A stretch of 64,000 nucleotides of DNA, from the NCBI GenBank assembly GCA_024655945.1, contig JANLFK010000016.1, positions 29,652 to 93,651 of the forward strand. The letters are read 5' to 3'. The notes below the pieces were generated by a model. It made no database searches. It was not told the DNA's origin and worked only from the letters and a program-made list of their open reading frames with translations. The DNA comes from a candidate division KSB1 bacterium (GTDB taxonomy: Bacteria; Zhuqueibacterota; Zhuqueibacteria; JANLFK01; Oleimicrobiaceae). Below are positions 56,001-63,723 of the stretch, in pieces. Made by a program: the position numbers and the translations under genes. Each line of letters begins with the position of its first letter. Within the stretch, counting starts at the first letter, position 1.

Positions 56001-56216
56001 GGCTGCCACCGCCTCGATTGGGGAGGTCACAAAGAGTTCCACCATCTCCGGGGAGCTATTTGGCCACTGCGTCAGTACCGAGAGGCGAGGAAAGTCCACC
56101 TCGGGGGTGAGTTCCAGTGGGAGGTGACTCAGCGAAAAGAGCCCGGTGGCCAGGATGATCAGATAGACCATGGCTGTAGCCACCGGCCGCTGTAACGAGG
56201 TCTTGACCAGATTCAC
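53094..56216 (-). CDS. RND-family efflux pump (second pump of a two-pump system)
   Basis: 1040 aa; GTG start at 56216 with GAGGGG 5 nt upstream. It has RND topology with an N-terminal helix (RPVATAMVYLIILATGLFSL), the TM4 motif GFGMLVDNSIVVLDSVERQWRRG, and the C-terminal bundle AYIGVILLGGIVVNNAIVLVDHINRL. GRDTYLVVYVQMPSGSELEATDAVV is a typical porter-domain strand. It lies 97 bp after another RND gene and shares the single adaptor of the operon, as in MdtABC, where two pumps form a heterotrimer. No TolC gene is nearby. Confidence 0.93.
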   Translation of the reverse strand: MNLVKTSLQRPVATAMVYLIILATGLFSLSHLPLELTPEVDFPRLSVLTQWPNSSPEMVELFVTSPIEAVAATVTGVRKVRSTSEEGLSTVEVEFERGTNMDFATFELNEKLAVAREELPYGAFPPQIQKYVPKEFQTDVLLSYRLLGPFDLQTLRRMAKEKVRPPLLGLEGVADIRILGGVDREVRIEMDPRRMEALGVSIEAVQRTLQDLGLRQAAGHLVRGGTRWELLIDDPIQEVASIGKAVIPASFLGASRRSTPGPVRLEDVAQVSDASSEPVGLSRINGQPAVTINIEKEPGTSTIAVAQAVEKKLTTIAKSFPPGLRLLKERDQSLRMRKELRDFTSRAGFCLLAIFAVLLLFLRRLRAPLVILATILFSVLLTVDFFYFAHLTLNLLTMAGLALGFGMLVDNSIVVLDSVERQWRRGQPVARAAERGASEVALAVVASTLTTVVVFLPFLYMTGELRIYYLPFALAVGLALVSSLVVAFTLTPMLAAKVLFRGSVGKGSPPRGGEQANEAEAGRAKAPTAVQRLYARYLRLSLRHKWFVAAAALALFVGSFYIFDKKVPRGQPFSWGRDTYLVVYVQMPSGSELEATDAVVRSFEEKLVGRPHLDKVTAEVYPEWARLRITFPPEIELTPEPLILKEKLSAMATRFAGANVNVYGFGPGFFRGGGAAPRFYLQVLGYNYNEVKRTADEVGRTLRRNVRVRDLETSSTLWYGRGDLFEVIVRLDRRQLSRFGLTVGEVLQKVEPHIRGARRYQRLKIKGEDVDHSIKMHGYRRFALDDLRQLVLRSDGQEVVRLGDVASISEQKALARIVREDQQYQRWISFEFRGPWRMGDRLVESVIRNTHLPPGYSLQRPSFTLMQKEEEQQVLGVLALAILLVFMVTAALYESLRHPFVVLLTVPLALIGVFWIFYLTKTPFDRSAYIGVILLGGIVVNNAIVLVDHINRLRTSGRNWLEAVSAGCMERARPIMMTTATTVFGMLPLVLFVESKQGLWYSLALATIGGLTVSSALVLTVTPALYAIFRGSRHTPAAAS

Positions 56217-56313
56217 CGTCGCCCCTCAGCTCATCACGGTGCACTCCTTGCCTACCACGTCAGTGGCTGGGGTTGCCCCAACTCCCTTGCAGGGGCGCTG
56301 TCCAATTCTGCGT

Positions 56314-59300
56314 TCATCCCTTGTCCCCGCGGGCAAGGAGCGAGTACAGCAGGGGCACCACCAGCAGGGTGACAGCCGTGGAAATGAACAGGCCACCGAT
56401 CAGGACAATTGCCAGCGGTCTCTGCAGCTCAGCGCCTTGTCCCCAGCCAACGGCCATGGGCAGCAGACCCAAGATGGTCGTCACCGAGGTCATGACGATG
56501 GGACGGAGGCGTATGCGGCCGGCCTGCAAGATGGCCTGTCGCATGGGCAATCCTTGCCTGAGCAGCTGATTGGTAAAGTCCACCTTGACAATGGAATCGT
56601 TGACGGCGATTCCTGCCAGCACAATGACGCCGATCAGGGTGATGGCGTTCAGGCTCAGGCGGGCAAGCAGGAAGAGCAGCGCCGTACCTGCCACCGTCAG
56701 CGGGACGTCCAGCATGATGATGAAGGGCTGGCGTAGCGACTCGAACTGGGCGGCCAGGATCATGTAGATCAGGGCCACCGACAGCAGCAGCGCGTAGGCG
56801 AGGCTGCGGAAGGACTGGCTGAGTTCTTCGCGTTCGCCCCCAAGCAGCACGCGGTAGTCCGGAGGTGTGGCCAGCCCTTCCAGCCGCCGGCCGATGTCGC
56901 GCAGCACGTCCCCGGCGGCCCGTCCCTCCACTGCCCCGATCAGCATAAGTTCCCGGACCTGGTCCTCGCGGCGGATTTCGGTCGGCCCTTGCACATATTG
57001 GTAACGAATCAACTCGCGCAGAGGAACGCCGCCTGGACTGGCGTGCAGGCGTGCGGTCAACAGGTCTTCCATGTCGTCGCGGTCCTCGGCACGTGGCCGC
57101 ACCAGCACGTCAATTTTCTGGTCAAAGTCTTTGAACTGCGTGGCCACATGCCCCTTCACCGAATGCTGAATGAAACGTGCCACTTGTGCGGCCGAGAAGC
57201 CGAACATGGCGGCGCGCTCGCGGTCGATCTGAATGCGCACCTCGGGCCGCCCCTCTTCCCCCTGCTGCTGTAAGGCAGTCAAACCAGGGACCCCAGCCAG
57301 GCGACGTTCCACCTCACGGGCAATTTCCTTGGCCACGGCAAAGTCCTCCCCTTGCACCTTTACCGCCACCGGTGGTTCGGTCGTGCCCAGCACCTGCTGG
57401 AGGACGTTGGCGGCCTCGTTCACGCGCACGTGCGCATCGGTAAGATGCGCGGCCTGTTCGCGCAGCGCCGCCATCAGCTGCCAACTGCTGCGCTCACCTC
57501 GCCCTTTCAGGCGCACGTGCACCTTGCCGCGATGGAGCGCCGCCTCTTCGGTGAAGATGGCCAGGGGGTCCTCGATGAGGCCAATGGTGGAAAAGACCGC
57601 CTCCACCTCAGGCTGCGCCAGCAACCACTGCTCCACGCGGGCAACGCGCGCGGCAGTCGCCTCTAAGGTTGCGCCCACTGGGGCCTCCACCTCTACCACA
57701 AACTCCCCTTGGTCAACTCTGGGCATGAACTCACGGGGCAGCAAGAACGCCACCCCCGACCCCAAAGCCAGCACCCCCAATACCGCTGTGAGGGCCAGGC
57801 GGCGATGGTCGAGCACCCGGGCCTCTGCCCTCTCGTACCACGCGGTGAACGCCGCCAAAATGTGGTCGGAAAAGGCAAAGACGCGGCGCAGGGCCTGCCG
57901 AGTAGGGGTGAAAAGCCTCGCGCCTGCTGCACGGAGAGGGCTGGCCAAGGCCTGCCACAGCCGCATTGCCCCCTTGCGCAAAAGCCCCATCGCCATCCAT
58001 AGCCCCCCTTTGCGCTGCCGCCCTCCAGCGGCGGGCGCGCCCTTGTCACGCCCCCGCGCAGCAAATCGAGAAAACCGCATCGGCAGCAACGTCAGCGCCA
58101 CTCCCAGAGAGGCCAGGAGGGAGAACGTCACCGCCAGCGCCTGGTCGCGGAAGAGCTGCCCGGCCACGCCGTGCACGTAGACGATGGGCAAGAACACCGC
58201 AATCGTGGTCAAGGTCGAGGCCAGCACAGGCATGGCCACTTCTCTGGCACCCAGAACCGCAGCCTCCATGTGGCCACGGCCCAGCTGCCGGTGTCGGAAG
58301 ATGTTTTCCAAGATCACGATGGAGTTGTCCACCAACATGCCGATGCCTAAGGCCAGGCCCCCCAGGCTCATCAGATTCAAGTTCACCCCGGCAAAATAGA
58401 AGAGCGTGAGGGCAAAAAGCAAAGAGAGGGGCATGGAGAGTCCGATGTTGATGGGCTGGCGCAGGTCGTGGAGGAAGAAGAAGAGTACCAGAAAGGCCAG
58501 CAGCCCGCCTGCCAGGATCGCCTGCTTGACGTTGGCAATGGCGCCGCTGATGAACTCGGCCTGGTCATAGGCAACGGCAACCTGCAGGGCAGGGTATTCC
58601 TGGTGGAGCTGGGCAAGGACCTGGCGCACGCGGCGCGAAACCTCGACGGTATTTGCCCCTGCTTCTTTTTTGACCAGCAGGCCGATGCTCTCGCTGCCGT
58701 TGAAGCGGGTGATGCTTTCCCGCTCGCGAAAGCTGTCCTCCACCCGGGCAATGTCTGCCACGCGCACTAAGGCGCCGTCAGGAGCACGTCCGACCACCAC
58801 GGTAGCAATTTCCTCGGGCGACTGGAACTCGCCCAAGGCGCGCAGCGAGTAGCGGTAGAGCCCCCTTCGAATGCTGCCACCAGGGAGGCTGTAGTTGGCG
58901 GCTGCCAGGGCCGCAGAGAGCTGGTCCAGCGTCAGGCCGAAGGTGGCCAGTCGCCGCGTGTCCACGTCCACATGGATCTCGCGCTCCAGGCCGCCGGTGA
59001 CCGCGGCCATGGCCACCCCTTTGAGTTGCTCCAGCCGCCGCCTGAATACCTCCCTGGCCAGGTCGCGCAGACGAATCAGATCGCCACCCGCTAAGGAGAT
59101 GGCCATGATCGGCTGGCTGCGTGGGTCCAGACGCAGGATGGAGGGGCGGCCGGCTTCGCGGGGCAACACCCACCGCAGCTGGTCCAGCTTCTCGCGCACG
59201 GCCAAGCTGGCAAAGTCCATGTCCACCCCCCAGTGGAACTCCAGCGTCACCAGCGACAGCCCTTCCCGGGACACCGAACGCACGTGCCGCAGACCAGCAA

Positions 59301-59520
59301 CCGTGCTGGCCGCCTCCTCGATGGGCCGCGTCACAAACTCCTCGATCTCGATGGGCCCAGCCTCTGCATAGGTGGTCCAGACGGTCAGCTTGGGATACGC
59401 AAGATCCGGCAAGAGGTCAACACTCAACCTGCTCAGGGATACCACGCCGAGCAGCACCACCGCCAGGAAGAACATGGCCGTGGCCACCGGACGCCGCACT
59501 GCCAATTCAGATAGGTGCAT
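56314..59520 (-). CDS. RND-family efflux pump (first pump of a two-pump system)
   Basis: 1068 aa. RND class protein: MHLSELAVRRPVATAMFFLAVVLLGVVSL, TM4 motif GIGMLVDNSIVILENIFRHRQLG, C-terminal LIGVIVLAGIAVNDSIVKVDFTNQLLRQG. An unusual basic insert of about 60 residues follows TM6 (RGRDKGAPAAGGRQRKGG then KGAMRLWQALASPLRAAG), probably cytoplasmic and longer than in AcrB. It lies between the adaptor (82 bp) and the second pump (97 bp). In its conserved Asp/Asn pattern it looks like a proton-driven HAE1 pump. Confidence 0.93.
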   Translation of the reverse strand: MHLSELAVRRPVATAMFFLAVVLLGVVSLSRLSVDLLPDLAYPKLTVWTTYAEAGPIEIEEFVTRPIEEAASTVAGLRHVRSVSREGLSLVTLEFHWGVDMDFASLAVREKLDQLRWVLPREAGRPSILRLDPRSQPIMAISLAGGDLIRLRDLAREVFRRRLEQLKGVAMAAVTGGLEREIHVDVDTRRLATFGLTLDQLSAALAAANYSLPGGSIRRGLYRYSLRALGEFQSPEEIATVVVGRAPDGALVRVADIARVEDSFRERESITRFNGSESIGLLVKKEAGANTVEVSRRVRQVLAQLHQEYPALQVAVAYDQAEFISGAIANVKQAILAGGLLAFLVLFFFLHDLRQPINIGLSMPLSLLFALTLFYFAGVNLNLMSLGGLALGIGMLVDNSIVILENIFRHRQLGRGHMEAAVLGAREVAMPVLASTLTTIAVFLPIVYVHGVAGQLFRDQALAVTFSLLASLGVALTLLPMRFSRFAARGRDKGAPAAGGRQRKGGLWMAMGLLRKGAMRLWQALASPLRAAGARLFTPTRQALRRVFAFSDHILAAFTAWYERAEARVLDHRRLALTAVLGVLALGSGVAFLLPREFMPRVDQGEFVVEVEAPVGATLEATAARVARVEQWLLAQPEVEAVFSTIGLIEDPLAIFTEEAALHRGKVHVRLKGRGERSSWQLMAALREQAAHLTDAHVRVNEAANVLQQVLGTTEPPVAVKVQGEDFAVAKEIAREVERRLAGVPGLTALQQQGEEGRPEVRIQIDRERAAMFGFSAAQVARFIQHSVKGHVATQFKDFDQKIDVLVRPRAEDRDDMEDLLTARLHASPGGVPLRELIRYQYVQGPTEIRREDQVRELMLIGAVEGRAAGDVLRDIGRRLEGLATPPDYRVLLGGEREELSQSFRSLAYALLLSVALIYMILAAQFESLRQPFIIMLDVPLTVAGTALLFLLARLSLNAITLIGVIVLAGIAVNDSIVKVDFTNQLLRQGLPMRQAILQAGRIRLRPIVMTSVTTILGLLPMAVGWGQGAELQRPLAIVLIGGLFISTAVTLLVVPLLYSLLARGDKG

Positions 59521-59602
59521 CGTCTACCACTCATCTGCGCTGCCCTGAGGCTGGTGGCGCGCTGCCGCACCCACGTTGTTCGCGCCTCATGCAGCGTAAG
59601 CG

Positions 59603-60859
59603 CTATTGGGTGACCTGGACTGGGGTATCGTGCGCCAAGGTGTAGTGACCCGAGGTGATGACCAGCTCCCCCTCCTTCAAGTCAAAGGCCGAGCCGAGGA
59701 TTTCCACCCACTGCTCGTCCTCCAAGCCGGTGTCCACGTAGCACCATTTGGCCAACCCGTCGCGCACAATGAACACCAGCTTACGATTGTCGCGTACCAA
59801 CACTGCCGCCTTGGGCACTACGAAGCGGTCCGGGAAGCTCTGTGCCTCAATCTTGGCGAAGGCGTACATCCCTGCCTTGAGTTTCCTCTGCGGATTGGCC
59901 AGGCGCACGCGCACGCGACAAGTCTTGGTCTCCGGATCGACCCGTGGGTTGATGCTCACCACCTCGCCTGAGAAGGTCTCCCCAGGGAAGGCGACAAAGC
60001 TCACTTCTGCCTTGCGCCCTTCCCGCACCAACCCTACCTCGCTTTCCAAGACCGCCAGGTCCACCTCCAACTGCGAAAGGTCCACAAGGCGCATGCATTC
60101 CTGTCCCGGGGAGACCTGCTGGCCCTTTTCCACCTTGACATCGGCCACCAGTCCTGAGAAAGGGGCGCGAATCTCAGTGTGCGCCAAATTGAGCTCGGCG
60201 CGCTTGAGGGCGTTCCATGCTCTGGTGAGCCCGCTCTTGCTGGCGATGAGCTCTTCTCTCTTTTGGCCGGAGAGGACCAGCGCCGTCTCGTACTCCAGGC
60301 GCGCCTTGTCATAGTCCTGGGTGCTCAGTTGCCCGGCGCGCGCCTTGCGCTGTGCCTCCTCCCAGCGACGCGCCGCCTCCTCCACATCCACTGTCTGCAC
60401 CGGATTGTGCACCCGGGGAGATGGGGCGCTGGTGGTATCCGTGCCCTTCATGAGGGCATGTTCAACCTGGGCATCGAGGAGGGCGGCGCGAGCCTCGGCA
60501 ACGGCCAGTTGGTATTCGCGATCGTCGATCTTTAGCAGCAGCTCACCCTGACCGACCATCTGCCCTTCGCGAATGGGAAGCTCGGTAATTTCCCCGCCGA
60601 CTTGCGGGGTGCTCACCACCTCGCGACGGGCCCGAGTGAGGCCTGTGGCAGTGATGCGCAACACAATCTCTGCACGCCGCGCAGGGGCAGCGGCCACCGG
60701 CAAAGGAGCCTCGGTTGCGGGGGGTTCAGCTGTGGGAGTTTCGCTCTTGACGGCCTGCTGGGAAGTGGAGCGGGCCAGCCGTTCCTTTAGGGAGAAGGCC
60801 GCCAGGCCAAGTGCCCCTAAAGCGGTAACGATGAGCAAGGGAGAGAATAGCTTCCTCAT
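59603..60859 (-). CDS. RND efflux periplasmic adaptor (HlyD/MFP family)
   Basis: 418 aa from the ATG at 60859. Membrane anchor (LLIVTALGALGLAAF), Pro/Ala-rich linker, lipoyl half (GGEITELPIREGQMVGQGELLLKID), coiled-coil hairpin (RRWEEAQRKARAGQLSTQDYDKARLEYETALV), second lipoyl half (TEIRAPFSGLVADVKVEKGQQVSPGQ) and beta-barrel domains. It heads an operon with two pumps and likely pairs with a TolC encoded elsewhere. The linker insert between the hairpin arms (GTDTTSAPSPRVHNPVQ) is unusual. Confidence 0.92.
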   Translation of the reverse strand: MRKLFSPLLIVTALGALGLAAFSLKERLARSTSQQAVKSETPTAEPPATEAPLPVAAAPARRAEIVLRITATGLTRARREVVSTPQVGGEITELPIREGQMVGQGELLLKIDDREYQLAVAEARAALLDAQVEHALMKGTDTTSAPSPRVHNPVQTVDVEEAARRWEEAQRKARAGQLSTQDYDKARLEYETALVLSGQKREELIASKSGLTRAWNALKRAELNLAHTEIRAPFSGLVADVKVEKGQQVSPGQECMRLVDLSQLEVDLAVLESEVGLVREGRKAEVSFVAFPGETFSGEVVSINPRVDPETKTCRVRVRLANPQRKLKAGMYAFAKIEAQSFPDRFVVPKAAVLVRDNRKLVFIVRDGLAKWCYVDTGLEDEQWVEILGSAFDLKEGELVITSGHYTLAHDTPVQVTQ

Positions 60860-61234
60860 GTCCGTGGCCCCTGTTTTCGGCGCCCACCGGCGATGTCCGC
60901 CCGCCGCCTCTTGCGCCCACGACCAACGGCTTCTACTGCGGTACTCGGACCGTCCAGGAGCGGATTGTCCGGACGGTGAAAGTACAAGCCATGTTGGCCA
61001 GATGGCCGTTGCGGCGCGCAGGCAGCCGCGTTCAATCCGTTCCAAATATATAACGAGCTGGTCAAAAAGCAAAGAGAAAAAGTGGGCGAGCCAGGCCCAG
61101 AGAGGTCGGCTGTGTTCCTTGTGTCTGGCGCACCGTCTCAGGTTGTTCGCGGGCCGGCCCGCAGGCGTGCGCAGCAGAGAGGAAGGGCGATGAGTCCTCC
61201 GGGGACAACCCTTTCGCCTTGGCGTGCAATTTTC
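60860..61234. other. Intergenic region between the divergent efflux operon and cassette 2
   Basis: No gene recognised. An AT-rich patch (61040-61085) probably holds the efflux-operon promoter on the minus strand, but I cannot fix -35/-10 boxes. Confidence 0.4.
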
Positions 61235-61274
61235 CCAAAAAACACTTGACAGAAATCGGTTTCTTCTTTGCCTT
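61235..61274 (+). promoter_or_regulatory. Conserved cassette promoter region, copy 2
   Basis: CCAAAAAACACTTGACAG (61235-61252) is identical to the cassette 1 copy, followed by AAATCGG and, after a short gap, CCTTACGGCC. TTGACA is a perfect -35; the -10 is uncertain (TGCCTT at 17 nt). The propeller gene starts about 100 bp downstream. Confidence 0.65.
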
Positions 61275-61372
61275 ACGGCCCAGACGAGGTGGCCCTGGGT
61301 CGCAGAAAGCTCCGGGGCAGTCCGGGAACTTGTCAAGGGTCGCACGCATTGCGAGGAAGTTGGAGGTCCTCG

Positions 61373-62677
61373 ATGCGCAAGCCGCAGAAGGTCATCGGCA
61401 GCGGGATGGTGGTTTTGCTGTCGTTGGTGGCGGTCGCCATACCATCGGCCTCAGCTCAGAGGGCGTTTGGCCGGAGCAAGGAGGCTGGCCCTGTGGTTGG
61501 AGCACGGTCATTCGGTTCTTTGTTTACACTGGTCAAAGAGGTCCAAGTTAGGCGCGATACGGTGGCCGTCGGGGGAATTGACAAATTGAGGGTCGGACCT
61601 CGGGGTCAGCTTTTGCTGTTGGACACCCGCCTGCGAGAGGCTTTTCTTGCCAGGGCGGATGGTCAGATCATGACGCGGCTCACCGTGGAGGCCCTCGTGC
61701 CCGGTGTGGAGTGGTGTCCCCTCGCGGCAACCTTTGCGCCCGACGGCAGCGTGGTGGTATGGTCTGCGTCAAGACACATAGTACTTTTCGACTCCCTTGG
61801 CAATCCCAAGACTACCCTCGACGCGAAGCAGCTCGGCGAGGTTCGTGACCTCGTCGTGGACGAAGACGGGAGGATTGTCGCATACTCTTTGTTCCCCGGC
61901 CGCTTTGCAGTGGTGAAGATCGACCACCAGGGCAAAGTGTGGGCTACGGGCGGCACCTTCCCAAAGGAGTTCGGTAACTACTTGCTGCGCTTAGAGGAAG
62001 GGGGCTGCCTTGCCTTGGACAGGGATGGCTACGTATACCAGACCAACGTTTGCGGGCCGCAAGTCTACAAGCATTCCAAAGAGCTCCGGGTGGTAGAGGT
62101 CTTCCGCAGGCGGCCCGCCTTCTTCGAAGGGCTGGCGCCGGAGGCTGACGAGCTGTTCGCTGATCCCGGGAAGTTCTTCGACATGCAGAGAGCAATGCGA
62201 AGCGTAACACAGAACATCCACCTCTTCGCTCTCAATGATACGCTGTTCCTTTCGCAGTACCTGGTGATGCGTGAAGGCAAGTTCGCCCTGGATATATGGT
62301 CCAACCGTGGACGGTACTACCCAAGTGAGCGGCTCCGATACGATAGGCCGATCCTTGCGGCGCGCGACAATCACGTCTACACGGTTGTTCAGCCTCTGCC
62401 TGAGGCCTCGGGAAACCTCCCCAATCCTTGCATAATCCAGTACCGCCTTTGCTTCCGACAGGAGGAGGTGCCGTCTTCTCGAAAGGGCCGTGATCCTTCT
62501 GCTCTCGGTGACCATGATCACGGTGCTATTTTCCGGTCGACGACATCGCCAGGTGGGTCACGGCGGTCGGTACGGGCCGCCCCGGAGAGAGAGCGTCCAG
62601 GAGCTGGAACCACTGCACTACTCTTTGAGGCTGCTCGGGAGGCGCCTTCCCGTTGTGGAAGTCGTAGACGCGGCTAG
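61373..62677 (+). CDS. Secreted six-bladed beta-propeller protein (cassette 2)
   Basis: 434 codons from the ATG at 61373 (GGAGG 7 nt upstream). Signal peptide MVVLLSLVAVAIPSASAQ. Propeller blades are visible as repeats: LRVGPRGQLLLLDTRLREAFL, TFAPDGSVVVWSASRHIVLFDSLG, LVVDEDGRIVAYSLFPGRFAVVKID, CLALDRDGYVYQTNVCG, ILAARDNHVYTVVQPLPEAS and NPCIIQYRLCF. The family-like part ends near 62460. The last ~70 codons (Arg/Ser/Pro-rich) overlap the redoxin gene in another frame and are probably not native, so a frameshift near the end is likely; in an adjacent frame a TGA overlaps the redoxin GTG as GTGA. Its role in the cassette is unknown; propellers of this kind often bind peptides or other proteins. 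Confidence 0.7.
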   Translation: MRKPQKVIGSGMVVLLSLVAVAIPSASAQRAFGRSKEAGPVVGARSFGSLFTLVKEVQVRRDTVAVGGIDKLRVGPRGQLLLLDTRLREAFLARADGQIMTRLTVEALVPGVEWCPLAATFAPDGSVVVWSASRHIVLFDSLGNPKTTLDAKQLGEVRDLVVDEDGRIVAYSLFPGRFAVVKIDHQGKVWATGGTFPKEFGNYLLRLEEGGCLALDRDGYVYQTNVCGPQVYKHSKELRVVEVFRRRPAFFEGLAPEADELFADPGKFFDMQRAMRSVTQNIHLFALNDTLFLSQYLVMREGKFALDIWSNRGRYYPSERLRYDRPILAARDNHVYTVVQPLPEASGNLPNPCIIQYRLCFRQEEVPSSRKGRDPSALGDHDHGAIFRSTTSPGGSRRSVRAAPERERPGAGTTALLFEAAREAPSRCGSRRRG

Positions 62678-63257
62678 TGGTGCTTGCTATGAAACCCGCT
62701 TCTCCAGGCCGACTGTTGTCGTGCTCCTGTCCCGTCTCGGATGCAACCCATGCACGAAGAGTGAGCTCGGACGACTTCAGGAGCTGACTCAGACCGGGGC
62801 AAAGAACTGGCCCTTCGCCGTGCTGGTTGTGGCCATGGGAGTGGACCGAGCTGAGTTGTTGCGACTCCGCAAGGTAACTGGCGCCTCATTCCCGATGACG
62901 GTGGAGCAAGATGGCAAGTTGTGCGCCTGGCTGGGCAACGGGTGCTCTCCCTGCGTTTTGCTCGTTGATTCTCTGAACAAGATAGTTGGCGCTTACTGCG
63001 CGTTGCAGGGCCACGCAGACTTTTCCACGAGCAATCTCGGGAACTTTGTTCGGCTCGCGGAACCGTCAGGCGACCCACGGCACCCGTGGAAGGAGGGACC
63101 AAATGAACCTTTGTGCAAAACTATGGCAGTTGTGGCTTCTGGCATTGAGCGCTTTCTGCGTGGTCACTCTGTTGCGCTTCGGGCCTGGAGAATCACTGCA
63201 GGCTGCAGACGACAATTGCTTCCGCTACGATCTATGCTACAAATTCGGCCTTATTAA
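62490..63257 (+). CDS. Membrane-anchored TlpA/thioredoxin-like protein (cassette 2)
   Basis: GTG start at 62490. N-terminal anchor (ILLLSVTMITVLFSG), then a thioredoxin fold: PTVVVLLSRLGCNPCTKSELGRLQEL with the redox pair CNPC, WPFAVLVVAMGVDRAELLRLRKVTGASFPMTVEQDG and a second Cys pair GCSPCVLLVDSLNKIVGAYCAL. The recognisable fold ends around 63055; the last ~65 residues overlap the next gene by 155 bp and are doubtful. In another frame a TGA overlaps the peptide ATG (ATGA), so a late frameshift may have extended it. Likely a periplasmic or extracytoplasmic disulfide enzyme for the Cys-rich peptide encoded next. Confidence 0.65.
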   Translation: MILLLSVTMITVLFSGRRHRQVGHGGRYGPPRRESVQELEPLHYSLRLLGRRLPVVEVVDAASGACYETRFSRPTVVVLLSRLGCNPCTKSELGRLQELTQTGAKNWPFAVLVVAMGVDRAELLRLRKVTGASFPMTVEQDGKLCAWLGNGCSPCVLLVDSLNKIVGAYCALQGHADFSTSNLGNFVRLAEPSGDPRHPWKEGPNEPLCKTMAVVASGIERFLRGHSVALRAWRITAGCRRQLLPLRSMLQIRPY

Positions 63258-63363
63258 CTGCATCCCGATCAACGGCTGCCCAGAGATTGGGTTCCGCTGC
63301 GTCGTTCGGGGAAATGAGTGCTCGTACCACCCGGGGTGGTGCCCGGACTGCTTGCAGCAGTAG
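63103..63363 (+). CDS. Small Cys-rich secreted peptide precursor (cassette 2)
   Basis: 86 aa; the ATG at 63103 follows GGAGGGACCAA, an excellent ribosome site. A signal peptide (LWQLWLLALSAFCVVTLL, cleavage near LQA/ADD) leads to a ~52-residue mature peptide with eight cysteines (NC, LC, NC, GC, RC, EC, WC, DC) and a WCPDC near the end, enough for four disulfides. It differs in sequence from the 7623-7898 peptide but shares size, signal, Cys density and gene neighbours. No known toxin, bacteriocin or NVEALA signature can be confirmed by eye. A secreted disulfide-rich effector or structural peptide is inferred. Confidence 0.7.
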   Translation: MNLCAKLWQLWLLALSAFCVVTLLRFGPGESLQAADDNCFRYDLCYKFGLINCIPINGCPEIGFRCVVRGNECSYHPGWCPDCLQQ

Positions 63364-63429
63364 GGAGGCGGCAGGACACGACCCGCCTGCTAATCGCTTT
63401 CGCCTACAACGTCGCGCCAGGTCCAGTGT

Positions 63430-63723
63430 GGGAAGAGGCGCGAGAACCTCAGGGCGGAAGCTACCAGCCAGCTGGACGCGGAGAACGAGGCGAGGCTGCG
63501 GCAGACCCTCCACACCCTGTTTGCGGGCAGAACGGTGCTGGTCATTGCTCATCGGCTGTCGACGGTAATGGAGGCAGACGACATCGTGGTGTTGGATGCG
63601 GGCAGGGTCGTCGCGCAGGGGACCCACGCCCACCTCTACCGCTCCTGCCCGCTGTATCGGCGGCTGTGCGAGCTGCAGTTCGTGAGGCCTCCTCAAGTGG
63701 CAGAAGCTGCTTTGGCCGATTGA
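63430..63723 (+). pseudogene. C-terminal remnant of an ABC exporter ATPase
   Basis: The frame begins abruptly just after Walker B ([18 protein letters not shown]), then the H-loop region [35 protein letters not shown] and the usual tail. Walker A, the signature motif and the membrane domain are missing, so the gene lost its 5' part. The sequence is of the MsbA/peptide-exporter type. It lies 67 bp after the Cys-rich peptide gene on the same strand, so it may be the relic of a cassette exporter. Confidence 0.7.

Noticed and set aside
63287..63568. Frame across the peptide end and the ABC remnant
   Set aside because: Arg/Ser-rich shadow frame; the ABC motif frame and peptide frame explain the region.
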